DNA of 38,791 nucleotides, from NCBI GenBank assembly GCA_003139995.1, contig PLIC01000084.1, positions 1-38,791 on the forward strand, given 5' to 3'. Positions 26,532 to 34,999 of this stretch are shown here, one piece after another (the first letter of the stretch is position 1; every line of letters begins with the position of its first letter). Source of the stretch: Candidatus Acidiflorens stordalenmirensis. Its GTDB lineage: Bacteria > Acidobacteriota > Terriglobia > Terriglobales > Acidobacteriaceae. Position numbers and translations under genes: made by a program. The notes below the pieces were generated by a model, which did no database searches, was not told where the DNA came from, and worked only from the letters and a program-made list of their open reading frames with translations.

Positions 26532-28643
26532 TTACTTCCACACGTAATACACGCCAAATCCCAGCAGGCCGGCGACCATGACCAACGCGTACCACTGCAC
26601 CAGTCCCCATTCGAACAGGCGCGCAATTGGAGACAGGGGAAACCTGCATAAAATCGCCGGCCCGTTGACAAGCGGGCCGTCGATGATCCACTTATCCCAC
26701 CACTTCGAAAGCGTGGCGACGGCGCGCGTGACCCAGCCAACATCGTTGACGGCTCCGTCGATGATCTTGGCATCGAACCACGACGACGCTTCGCCCGCGC
26801 CCATGGCGCCCAGGCGGACATCGCCAATCTTGCGGCGTCCGGTGAAAGCGTAGTCGTAGGCCTCGTCGACAAACCACTTGTTGTAGAGCGCGGTGTAGAG
26901 CGGCGGGGCTTGCACGGCAATGGGCTCGGTGTAACCTTTGCCGGCGTTCGCATAATAGCCGTAGGCCCATCCTCCACCCACAACCGCAGCCACGACGGAT
27001 AGCACCATCAGCATCCACTCCAGGCCGCGATGTTCTTCGCCAGCGGGCTCCTGCGGCGCAGTCGGAGCGACGGAAGCGGCGGTCTCTTGCGCGAATACCG
27101 GCTCCAAAAACTTTCCGAAGGCGTTCGTCCCACCCAAACTCGCCGGCACCCCCAGCCAGCCAGCGCAGACCGAGCCGATTGCCAACACGACCAGCGGGCC
27201 CGTCATGGACTTGGGCGATTCATGAATGTGGTGCTCGACTTCGTGGCTCATCCGTGGCTGCCCATAGAAAGTCAGGAAGATGAGCCGGGCCATGTAGAAC
27301 GCGGTCATCAGCGCGGTGCCAAAACCGATCAGCCAGAGATACGGAAAGCTACCGTAGGCGGAACGATACGCCTGCCAGAGGATTTCGTCTTTCGAAAAGA
27401 AGCCTGCCAGCGGTGGAATGCCCGCGATCGCCAGCGTCGCGATCAACATCGTCTTGTACGTGGTCGGGATGCGCCCGCGGAGATCGCCCATGTTACGCAT
27501 ATCCTGCTCGCCGCTCATGGCGTGAATCACCGAACCCGCGCCGAGGAAGAGCAGCGCCTTGAAGAACGCGTGCGTGAATACGTGGAAGACGCCCGCCGCA
27601 AAAGCGCCGACGCCAAGCGCGAGGAACATGTATCCCAATTGCGAAACGGTGGAGTAAGCAAGCACGCGCTTGATATCATTCTGCACCAGCCCAATGGACG
27701 CGGCAAACACGGCAGTAAGCGCGCCAATGATGGCCACGGTTTTCATTGCCGTCGGCGCCAGCACGAACACGGCATTTGAACGCGCGACCATGTACACGCC
27801 CGCCGTCACCATGGTCGCGGCGTGGATCAACGCCGAAACTGGCGTAGGGCCTTCCATCGCATCCGGCAGCCAGACATAAAGAGGAAGCTGCGCTGACTTG
27901 CCACAGGCTCCAACGAACAGCAGCAGCGCGGCAATCGTAAGCACGGGATCGCCGATCGCGAAGTGCCCACTGTGCGCCAGCGCGTTGATGTCGGTGAAGC
28001 GAAACGAGCCCAGATACCACGAGAGCGTGAGCGCGCCAAGAATGAATCCGGCATCGCCGATGCGGTTCACGATGAAAGCTTTGTTGGCTGCATCGGTGGC
28101 CGACTTGCGATGAAAGTAAAAACCGATCAGCAGATACGAGCACAAACCAACGCCTTCCCATCCCACGAACAAAAGCATGTAGTTATTCGCCAGGATAAGA
28201 GTAAGCATCGAAAACATGAACAGGTTCATGTATCCGAAGAAGCGGTAGTAACCGCCTTCGTGCGCCATGTATCCGACGGAGTAAATGTGTATCAACATGC
28301 CCACGCCGGTCACAAAGAGCAGCCATATAGAAGAGAGCGGATCGAGCAGGAAGCCGGCGTCGGCGTTAAAGGAGGCAGTCGTGCCGTCCTTCTTCAGGAA
28401 GTTTAGATGCCCGTTGCCGCCCAGCCACGTATAGACAATTTTCTCCAACGGACGCCCCGTGCCATGCGCGAAGTGCGTGTACTCGACGACCGTGAAGCAG
28501 GCGAACAGGAACGCAACGACGACCGCGCCAACGCAGATCGCGTTGACCGTGGCCTTCTGCAGTCGCCGCCCGAAAAAGAACATCATCGCGGCGCCGAAGG
28601 CCGGGAAGAGCGGGATCAGCCAGATGTGGTCGAGAAAGAACAT
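26532..28643 (-). CDS. nuoL: NADH-quinone oxidoreductase subunit L
   Basis: 703 residues, the largest antiporter-like subunit of complex I. 'LLFVGWEGVGLCSYLLIGF', 'LPLYVWLPDAMEGPTPVSALIHAATMVTAGVYM' region and 'DIKRVLAYSTVSQLGYMFLA' are diagnostic. The long C-terminal part (about 540-680) contains the lateral amphipathic helix region that clamps the pumping subunits, and a last transmembrane helix ('LVMVAGLLGFGVYYVWK'). It lies between nuoK and nuoM, with repeat spacers on both sides. Confidence 0.97.
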   Translation of the reverse strand: MFFLDHIWLIPLFPAFGAAMMFFFGRRLQKATVNAICVGAVVVAFLFACFTVVEYTHFAHGTGRPLEKIVYTWLGGNGHLNFLKKDGTTASFNADAGFLLDPLSSIWLLFVTGVGMLIHIYSVGYMAHEGGYYRFFGYMNLFMFSMLTLILANNYMLLFVGWEGVGLCSYLLIGFYFHRKSATDAANKAFIVNRIGDAGFILGALTLSWYLGSFRFTDINALAHSGHFAIGDPVLTIAALLLFVGACGKSAQLPLYVWLPDAMEGPTPVSALIHAATMVTAGVYMVARSNAVFVLAPTAMKTVAIIGALTAVFAASIGLVQNDIKRVLAYSTVSQLGYMFLALGVGAFAAGVFHVFTHAFFKALLFLGAGSVIHAMSGEQDMRNMGDLRGRIPTTYKTMLIATLAIAGIPPLAGFFSKDEILWQAYRSAYGSFPYLWLIGFGTALMTAFYMARLIFLTFYGQPRMSHEVEHHIHESPKSMTGPLVVLAIGSVCAGWLGVPASLGGTNAFGKFLEPVFAQETAASVAPTAPQEPAGEEHRGLEWMLMVLSVVAAVVGGGWAYGYYANAGKGYTEPIAVQAPPLYTALYNKWFVDEAYDYAFTGRRKIGDVRLGAMGAGEASSWFDAKIIDGAVNDVGWVTRAVATLSKWWDKWIIDGPLVNGPAILCRFPLSPIARLFEWGLVQWYALVMVAGLLGFGVYYVWK

Positions 28644-28649
28644 GTCGTT

Positions 28650-28752
28650 AGTGGTCGGTCGTTAGTCGTTCGCTATTCGTCGTTCGCCTTTGGCTGTTAG
28701 CTCCTAGCTCGCAGCCCGTAGCTCGAAGCTAAAAGCCAATAGCCAAAAGCCG
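28650..28752. repeat. Spacer repeats between nuoK and nuoL
   Basis: The part nearest nuoL reiterates GTCGTTCGC/GTTAGTCGTTCGC. The rest is family 3: TTGGCTGTTAGCTCCTAGCT, then GAAGCTAAAAGCCAATAGCC, which pairs imperfectly with it. Together they fill the 113-bp gap. Confidence 0.65.
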
Positions 28753-28756
28753 ATTA

Positions 28757-29065
28757 CTACCATTTCAACAAATCAATTTCATCCACATTGACCGTCTCTT
28801 TATTCCTAAAGAAGGCGATCAAAATGCCGAGGCCCACGGCGGCTTCGGCGGCGGCGTCTACCACGATAAAGATCGCGAACAACTGCCCGTGCAGATTTCC
28901 CCACATGCGCGAGAACGCCACCAGGTTCAGGTTCACCGCATTCAGAATCAATTCGATCGACATCAGCACAATCACCACGTTGCGCCGTATAAGCACACCA
29001 ATCACACCCAGCACGAACAGTGCCGCCGCCACGACGAGATAGTGAAGCGTAGTTATCGGAACCAT
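28757..29065 (-). CDS. nuoK: NADH-quinone oxidoreductase subunit K
   Basis: 102 residues with three transmembrane helices. The two conserved membrane glutamates of NuoK are present, in '[17 protein letters not shown]' and '[16 protein letters not shown]'. They belong to the proton-transfer chain along complex I. Length and position, between nuoJ and nuoL, are normal. Confidence 0.97.
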   Translation of the reverse strand: MVPITTLHYLVVAAALFVLGVIGVLIRRNVVIVLMSIELILNAVNLNLVAFSRMWGNLHGQLFAIFIVVDAAAEAAVGLGILIAFFRNKETVNVDEIDLLKW

Positions 29066-29072
29066 AAAACCG

Positions 29073-29142
29073 TCGTTCGCCGGCCGCAGTTCGCTGATCG
29101 GCGTTGCTGTTGGTCTTGCGAACAGCGATCAGCGAACGACGA
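29073..29142. repeat. Inverted repeat between nuoJ and nuoK
   Basis: TTCGCTGATCG (29091-29101) pairs with CGATCAGCGAA (29127-29137), with an outer GTCGTTCG and CGAACGAC also able to pair. It fills the gap just after nuoJ. Confidence 0.7.
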
Positions 29143-29146
29143 GCTA

Positions 29147-29718
<572 letters not shown>

Positions 29719-29722
<4 letters not shown>

Positions 29723-31017
29723 GAAAAGATCACCCCCACGATGGCAGTCACGATCAGCACGCCGAGCGAGATCGGCAGCATCACTTTCCATCCGATCTTC
29801 ATCAACTGGTCGAAGCGGTAACGCGGCCACGTCGCGCGATACCAGATAAACAGATACATGAAGACGGCGACTTTCAGCACAAACCAATATACGTGATCGA
29901 TGCCGTCGTTGAACCTGCCCGCCACGCTCATGTCCGCGGAACGGCCTGCGACCGCAATCACGAGCAGCAGCAGCGCGACGAAGCCGAGCAGCGCCGCGAA
30001 AACGGCAAGCCCAATCCGCTGAATTCTAAAGAACGAATGCGCCGGCATCCGCGCCACGCCGATAAGGGCAATCGCCGCCAGAGCAAGAAACGTGAGGCCG
30101 GGAAAGAGCGAAAAAATAAAGTCCCACGCCGGTGCGTGCAGCAGGTTCGGAAACGGACGCATCCATCCGCCGAGCCAGAGCGTGACCGCGATCGAAGAGA
30201 CGGCGATCATGGCCGCATATTCGGCAAGCATGAACAGCGACCAGCGCAGCCCGCTGTATTCGGTATGATATCCGGCAGTCAGTTCCGATTCCGCTTCGGC
30301 CAGGTCAAAGGGCGCGCGGTTGGTCTCGGCGACCATGGCGATGGCGAAAATCGCGAACGCAATCAGGCCGAGCGGAAAGAATTTGAAGATGAACCAGACG
30401 CCCTGCTGCTGCTGTGCCTGGACAATCCCAATCATGCTCAGCGTTCCCGTGCCGCTTGCGTTCAGGCTGGTCATCAGGATCGCCGAGACCACGGCCAGTC
30501 CCATCGCCACTTCATAGGACACCATCTGCGCGCTCGACCGCAGCGCGCCGATCAGCGGATAGTGCGAGTTCGAGGCCCATCCCGCGACCACGATGCCGAG
30601 CACGCCGAGCGACGAGACGCCGAGCATAAAGAGGATGCCAATGTTCATGTCGCTCACCGCCTGCGAAGGGCCGAATGGAATCACGGTATACACGGTGAAT
30701 GCGGCGAGTAGCCCGATCATCGGCGCGAACCAGAAAACGAGCTGGTCGGCTTCGGCGGGGATGATGTCTTCCTTAATCATCAGTTTGACCGCGTCGGCAA
30801 TGGGCTGCAGCAATCCGTGCGGGCCGACGCGCATGGGGCCAAGGCGAACCTGGAAGTGCGCCAGCAACTTGCGCTCGATCCAGTTCATGGCGATCACGGC
30901 CACCGACACACCCGCGAAAATGATGAGCACGTAAATCAGCGCCCAGAACTGGCTCCCCGCAGAACCGGGCGTTAATGCCTCCTTGCTGTCGAGATACGAC
31001 ATGATGAAATTCGGCAT
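29719..31017 (-). CDS. nuoH: NADH-quinone oxidoreductase subunit H
   Basis: 432 residues, somewhat long for the family. About eight helices form the quinone-access subunit of complex I. 'WIERKLLAHFQVRLGPMRVGPHGLLQPIADAVKL' region and 'ETNRAPFDLAEAESELTAGYHTEYSG' region are diagnostic. The second is the acidic loop near the quinone cavity. Its ATG overlaps the nuoD stop (ATGA) and its stop overlaps the nuoJ start, so D, H and J are translationally coupled. Confidence 0.97.
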
Positions 31018-32213
31018 CAGCGGTCCACCTCGCCGAGCACAATGTCAATCGTGCCGATGACGGCGATCACGTCGGCGACAAGCAAGCCGCGCACCATAAG
31101 GTCGAGCGCCTGCAAATTGACGAACGATGGCGGACGCACACGCAGGCGGTAGGGCTGCGTCGAGCCGTCGCTGACGATGAAGTATCCAAGCTCGCCTTTC
31201 GGCGCTTCGATCGAATGATAGATTTCGCCCACCGGCGGTTTGATCACCTTGGGCACTTTGCCCATGATTGGGCCTTCGGGAATAGCATCAACCGCTTGCT
31301 CGACGATGCGCATCGACTGGCGCATTTCTTGCATGCGGACCAGGTACCGGTCGTAGGTATCGCCGTTTTCGCCGGTCGGAATTTCGAAATCGAACTTGGA
31401 GTACGCCGCGTAGGGCTGGGCTTTGCGCAGATCCCACTTCACGCCGCTGGCGCGCAGCACCGGCCCGGTTACTCCGAGTGCAATACAATCGGCGCCCGAG
31501 ATCACGCCCACATTCTTAGTACGCTCCAGCCAGATGCGGTTGGTGGTGAGCAGAGCTTCGTATTCGTCGATCTTCGGCGCGAAAAAAGTCAGGAAATTCT
31601 TCACGTCTTTTTCGAAGCCGGCATAAGTCTCGTACTGGCAGCCGCCGATGCGAAACGCGTGCGTGGTGAGGCGCGCGCCGCAGTACTTTTCAAAAATCTT
31701 CAGGATCTCTTCCCGGTCGCGAAAGGTATAGAACAGCGGCGTCATCGCTCCGATATCGAGCGCGTGCGTGCCCAGCCAAAGCTGGTGGCTGGCGATGCGT
31801 TGCAGTTCGGTCAGGATCACGCGAATATATTGCGCGCGCGGCGGCGCTTCCACATTCATCAACTTTTCGACCGCTTCGCAGTACCCGAGCCCATTCGACA
31901 CAGCGGCGCAATAGTCCATCCGGTCGACGTAGGGAGCGAACATCGTGTAGGTGCGGTTCTCGGCGATTTTTTCTACGCCGCGGTGCAGGTATCCGATGAC
32001 GCATTCGGTGCCGAGAACTTTTTCGCCGTCGAGCTTCAGGATGACGCGTAACACGCCGTGGGTCGCCGGATGCTGCGGTCCCATATTGATGATGAGTTCG
32101 TTCGAATCGAGATAGGTCTTGTCGGGAGTTTTGAGATCGAGATTGGACCGATCAAGACTGGAAAGTGCACGGTTCGAGGCGTCGTTCGTCTGGTCGTTCT
32201 TATAGGCGCTCAT
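31017..32213 (-). CDS. nuoD: NADH-quinone oxidoreductase subunit D
   Basis: 398 residues from ATG 32213, which overlaps the nuoC stop as ATGA; the longer open frame to 32492 lies within nuoC. This is the 49-kDa subunit homologous to the large subunit of NiFe hydrogenases. '[12 protein letters not shown]' carries the quinone-site histidine, and '[13 protein letters not shown]' contains the region of the quinone-site tyrosine. In a working complex it contacts cluster N2 in NuoB, but nuoB is not in this cluster. The N-terminus has an extra polar stretch of about 30 residues. Confidence 0.97.
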   Translation of the reverse strand: MSAYKNDQTNDASNRALSSLDRSNLDLKTPDKTYLDSNELIINMGPQHPATHGVLRVILKLDGEKVLGTECVIGYLHRGVEKIAENRTYTMFAPYVDRMDYCAAVSNGLGYCEAVEKLMNVEAPPRAQYIRVILTELQRIASHQLWLGTHALDIGAMTPLFYTFRDREEILKIFEKYCGARLTTHAFRIGGCQYETYAGFEKDVKNFLTFFAPKIDEYEALLTTNRIWLERTKNVGVISGADCIALGVTGPVLRASGVKWDLRKAQPYAAYSKFDFEIPTGENGDTYDRYLVRMQEMRQSMRIVEQAVDAIPEGPIMGKVPKVIKPPVGEIYHSIEAPKGELGYFIVSDGSTQPYRLRVRPPSFVNLQALDLMVRGLLVADVIAVIGTIDIVLGEVDR

Positions 32214-32866
32214 TGTCCGCTCTCGATCCCCAGGTTGATCTGCACCCATTCTTTGTCTTGTTGCAGAATTCCGTAGTCTTTGCGCAGCGGGTGGCCCTTC
32301 CAGCCGTCGGGCAAGAGAATACGCTTCAGGTCGGGATGTCCGTCGAACGTGATCCCGAACATGTCGTAAACTTCGCGCTCCAGCCAATTCGCGGTCGGCC
32401 ATATCGAGACGCTTGAGGGGATCGAAGCACCGTCGGCAATCTGCGTCTTCACGCGCACACGCTCGTTGCGCGGGAAAGAATAGAGAATCCATACGACGTC
32501 GAATTGCTTTTCGCGCTTCGGATAATGCACTGCGGTGATATCGACGCAGTAGTCAAACTGTTCTTCGTCGCGCAGCAGGCGCAGGATGTCGGGGATCAGC
32601 GAGCGGTTAACGGCAAGGTAGTTCTGTCCAAGATAAGTCTGCGCATCGAGCCCCGAGCCATACTGCCTCCGGTATTTTTCAACCATCGGCGAGGTCCACG
32701 GCATCGGGACGGGACCAGCGGGTTTCGCAGGAGCAGCAGGCTTGGCGGCGGGAGCGGCGGGCTTCGCAGGCGCGGCGGACGCCGCCGCTGCGAGCTTTTC
32801 CGCCGCCGGTTCCCTCTCACCTTCCGGCGGCGGTGGTGGAGGGGGGGATTTGACTTCCTCGGCCAT
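32210..32866 (-). CDS. nuoC: NADH-quinone oxidoreductase subunit C with Ala/Pro-rich extension
   Basis: 218 residues. The 30-kDa subunit domain covers about residues 60-215 ('[13 protein letters not shown]', '[18 protein letters not shown]', '[15 protein letters not shown]'). Ahead of it are about 60 residues of low-complexity Pro and Ala/Lys/Pro repeats (a run of seven prolines, then AAP/AKPA units), not usual in NuoC, which look like a flexible surface linker. No clear ribosome site precedes the ATG. It lies after the PH-like gene with a 127-bp gap, where nuoB would normally be. Confidence 0.94.
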   Translation of the reverse strand: MAEEVKSPPPPPPPEGEREPAAEKLAAAASAAPAKPAAPAAKPAAPAKPAGPVPMPWTSPMVEKYRRQYGSGLDAQTYLGQNYLAVNRSLIPDILRLLRDEEQFDYCVDITAVHYPKREKQFDVVWILYSFPRNERVRVKTQIADGASIPSSVSIWPTANWLEREVYDMFGITFDGHPDLKRILLPDGWKGHPLRKDYGILQQDKEWVQINLGIESGQ

Positions 32867-32993
32867 GCTAGGGTCTGTCGTTACACAAGCCGCGCAAGTA
32901 TCGGCAAATTTTCACTTCTAACAGCTAGCTGCGGTCACCGTCAATGACCGTCATCACAACGCCCGCTATCACTTTGACCGTCGCCACCTGGCG

Positions 32994-33326
32994 CTAGCGC
33001 CGGACCGCCTGAAAACCTTCGATTAAGTCGCGAATCCGCACCGCGTCGCGCTTGCGATGGCCGTGACTGGCAATCGGATCGGTGCCTCCGGTCGATTCGA
33101 TCAGAATGTCCGACCAAAGGATTCCCGTCGAGATCTTCACCGAAGCCACCTGGGAAATCGCGATGCTTTCCTCGTTGCTGCCGAACAGACGCCTCTTCAC
33201 GCGGCTCACGCGCAGCGGGCTGACGACGATGCGCGTCGGGAACCACAGGTTCCCCCTGGTCCAGCGGCTCGCGCTGAAGGTCTCATCGGAAGCAGCCGGA
33301 TTTGGACCTGCTGAACTTATACCCAT
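32994..33326 (-). CDS. Small PH-like domain protein between nuoA and nuoC
   Basis: 110 residues from an ATG (33326) that overlaps the last codons of nuoA. The pattern of short strands ('GNLWFPTRIVVSPLRVSRVKR', 'EESIAISQVASVKISTG', 'WSDILIEST') and a final helix ('KRDAVRIRDLIEGFQ') resembles the bacterial PH domain family. It has no cysteines in the positions that would bind an iron-sulfur cluster, so it cannot be nuoB, although it occupies nuoB's usual place. Its function in this operon is unknown. The start and coupling to nuoA make it likely to be real and co-translated. Confidence 0.65.
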   Translation of the reverse strand: MGISSAGPNPAASDETFSASRWTRGNLWFPTRIVVSPLRVSRVKRRLFGSNEESIAISQVASVKISTGILWSDILIESTGGTDPIASHGHRKRDAVRIRDLIEGFQAVRR

Positions 33327-33673
33327 TCGAGCGCGCCCTTCTTCCAGATCCATACGTAGCCAACGATCAGGATGCCGAGAAAGACCAGCATCTCGATCAG
33401 CCCGAAGCGGCCCAGGGCCTTGAACTTCACGGCCCAGGGAAACAGGAAAATCGTTTCCACTTCGAAGACCAGGAACAGTATGGCAATGATGTAGAAGCGA
33501 ACCGTGTAGCGTCCGCGCGCGCTGTCGTAAGGATCGATGCCACACTCGTAGGGCATCAGCTTCACGCGGTTGGGACTTTGCGTGCGGATGATTATGCAGA
33601 TCGCCAGCGTGACGGGGATCAGAATGCCGACGACGGCCAGGAAAAGAAAAATGGGAACGTAATTTTGCGGCAT
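33317..33673 (-). CDS. nuoA: NADH-quinone oxidoreductase subunit A
   Basis: 118 residues from ATG 33673 (GAGGG just upstream); the open frame to 33745 adds residues that do not fit the family. Three transmembrane helices are visible. 'MPYECGIDPYDSARGRYTVRFY' region contains the conserved Cys-bearing loop near the quinone cavity, and 'FEVETIFLFPWAV' the conserved acidic helix. It is the first nuo gene, 95 bp after the small membrane ORF. Confidence 0.96.
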   Translation of the reverse strand: MPQNYVPIFLFLAVVGILIPVTLAICIIIRTQSPNRVKLMPYECGIDPYDSARGRYTVRFYIIAILFLVFEVETIFLFPWAVKFKALGRFGLIEMLVFLGILIVGYVWIWKKGALEWV

Positions 33674-33768
33674 GAGCCCTCGAAGCAGTCGCAATAAGAG
33701 CGAATTTGAATAGTAACGCCGAAGCGCCCCCGGCTTCAAGAACAAGTGAACATTTCAAGTGCCAGGTC

Positions 33769-33864
33769 TCAAGATGCGAAGCAAATCGCAGACCTCACCA
33801 GTATCACCAGACCCAGCACCCACTGCAGGACGCCCAACGCCGTAGCCAAACGGTCTTGTGTCAT
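33769..33864 (-). CDS. Very small single-helix membrane protein, coupled to the RHH-like gene
   Basis: 31 residues with one predicted transmembrane helix ('LATALGVLQWVLGLVILV'), a short charged N-terminus (MTQDR) and a Cys-containing tail. Its ATG overlaps the stop of the upstream gene as AATGA, and GAGAGG lies at a good distance in front of it, within the end of that gene. These signals argue that it is translated. It is below the size of most gene finders. It lies directly before nuoA and might be an accessory peptide of the membrane complex, but that is a guess from position. Confidence 0.5.
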   Translation of the reverse strand: MTQDRLATALGVLQWVLGLVILVRSAICFAS

Positions 33865-34160
33865 TTTTTCCTCTCCGAAGCAGTCTTGTTCACCGAGCGC
33901 CGCTTGATTTCTTTGAGGCGGTGGCTGGCACTGGAGTCGAGATCGAGGGCGTAGAACTTTTTCAGGTCTTGAATACGCTTGAGATTCGCCGGGCTGAAGG
34001 GAGTCTTGCCGTCGAAGGCGTGGAGCACGATGCCTTCGAGCAGGTCCCCCAGGGACATGTCGTGATATTCCGCGAGGGCCTTGAGAACTTTAAGGAGGCG
34101 TTTTTCCATGCGGACGCCAGTCTGGACGCGTTCGATGAGGAGTTGCGATTCATTAATCAT
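33861..34160 (-). CDS. Small protein with ribbon-helix-helix-like region
   Basis: 99 residues. 'TGVRMEKRLLKVLKALAEYHDMSLGDLLEGIVLHAF' region (about 14-50) looks like a strand-helix-helix unit of the RHH/CopG DNA-binding class, followed by a helical tail and a Lys/Arg-rich end. A palindrome sits exactly at its start codon, which suits an autoregulator. It is the first gene of the run leading into nuoA. The family is not recognised with certainty, so a non-DNA-binding role is possible. Confidence 0.6.
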   Translation of the reverse strand: MINESQLLIERVQTGVRMEKRLLKVLKALAEYHDMSLGDLLEGIVLHAFDGKTPFSPANLKRIQDLKKFYALDLDSSASHRLKEIKRRSVNKTASERKK

Positions 34161-34175
34161 GGTACCAAGGTACCA
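34160..34175 (-). promoter_or_regulatory. Palindrome at the start of the RHH-like gene, possible operator
   Basis: TGGTACC-AA-GGTACCA is a perfect inverted repeat made of two GGTACC units; its last base is the first base of the ATG. A TATTTA at 34183-34188 (minus strand) could be the -10 box, giving a leader of about 15 bases without a ribosome site. No convincing -35 box is seen. Confidence 0.4.
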
Positions 34176-34219
34176 CAGTACATAAATAGCGTCACCCGAC
34201 GCGCAGGACTAGATGGCGT

Positions 34220-34849
34220 CTAATTCTCCGCAGAGACGCGGCTCGCCGCGTCTCCGCCCGCCGACAACTCCACAATTGCGTTCCCCGTCAGTTTCAGCCC
34301 CACTCCCCAATTCTGACGCGCGCTGGCTCCGTCGTTTCCGTAGCCGCTCACATACAAGGTGCAGTAAAAACCTTCGCGGACACCGCCCTCCTCACCGAAG
34401 TAACACCGCCGCACGCACACCTCCGCCGCCGACGGAGTCTCCGGCGCCCGCCGCAATAACTCAACCAGCTTCCTGGCAAACTGTTCGTGAGCGAAGAATG
34501 ATTGCCGCAACGAAGATAGACGAGCATCAATGTTAGAAAACACTACGTCCACATAACTCGCGAACTTATGCGACGCATCGTAAACGTCTTCCTCCGCGCT
34601 CAGTTCCGTCGTCTCCCAGGCGTCGCACTTCGCCGTCTCCACCGTGCTCCGCGCCGAGTTCAGCGTCCGAAGAAATTCCCCCAGCTCGGGAAATGTCTTC
34701 GCTTCCTCGATCCACGACATCAACTCTGGACGCCGCTTCAACTCAATATAAGCAAACTTGCCCGCCGGATCCTTCCAGGGAAAATCCAGCACCGGATCCT
34801 CCCGCCTCAACTCGATCGAGAAGTCGGCATCCATCGGAACCTCATCCAT
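34220..34849 (-). CDS. Protein of unknown function
   Basis: 209 residues, soluble, no signal peptide or membrane helix. Not recognised. It has an acidic/aromatic N-terminal part ('DFSIELRREDPVLDFPWKDP'), a long helical middle ('YVDVVFSNIDARLSSLRQSF') and a C-terminal beta-rich part with 'GFYCTLYVSGYG' and 'GVGLKLTGNAIVEL'. The ATG at 34849 overlaps, as ATGA, the stop codon of the restored frame of the upstream hydrolase; ATG 34834 has GAGG five bases before it and is the alternative. The last dozen residues ('GGDAASRVSAEN') are encoded by a family-1 repeat, so the original C-terminus was probably different. Confidence 0.7.
   Translation of the reverse strand: MDEVPMDADFSIELRREDPVLDFPWKDPAGKFAYIELKRRPELMSWIEEAKTFPELGEFLRTLNSARSTVETAKCDAWETTELSAEEDVYDASHKFASYVDVVFSNIDARLSSLRQSFFAHEQFARKLVELLRRAPETPSAAEVCVRRCYFGEEGGVREGFYCTLYVSGYGNDGASARQNWGVGLKLTGNAIVELSAGGDAASRVSAEN
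34230..34254. repeat. REP-like palindrome, family 1 (copy d), inside a gene end
   Basis: GCAGAGACGCGGCTCGCCGC then GTCTCC. It lies within the 3' end of the unknown gene and codes its final residues. Confidence 0.75.
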
Positions 34850-34999
34850 CAGAATCTGCGCAGGAAGTTCACAATCTCACGCTCCGCCCAATAACCGTCG
34901 TCATACCGATCTTCGTCATACCGATCATCGTGATGCTGATCGTCGTGATAACGACCATCGCTGCCAGTCCCCGCTCCAGCGGGCGATCTGACAGGTACC
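34849..34999 (-). pseudogene. Displaced C-terminus of the YheT-like hydrolase
   Basis: In the frame one base away from the hydrolase, the sequence reads on through an Asp/His/Tyr-rich stretch to 'GYWAEREIVNFLRRF' and a TGA that overlaps the next gene's ATG. That ending is what YheT-family hydrolases usually have (a tryptophan followed by a helix). Dropping one G from the G5 run at 34998-35002 (minus strand) joins the two frames as 'GGHCAFIGVPVRSP'. Confidence 0.75.
34899..34926. repeat. 15-bp tandem repeat in the hydrolase tail
   Basis: CGTCATACCGATC occurs at 34899-34911 and again at 34914-34926, with degenerate relatives up to about 34960. It encodes the DRYDE/DRYDD-type low-complexity stretch in the restored frame. 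Confidence 0.7.

Noticed and set aside
32994-33326. The PH-like gene as a degenerate nuoB
   Set aside because: It lacks the NuoB cysteine pattern and length, and its strand/helix pattern is different.
32994-33758. A longer start for the PH-like gene, reading 254 codons from 33758
   Set aside because: The upstream part overlaps nuoA in another frame and is a shadow; only the last 110 codons look like a protein domain.
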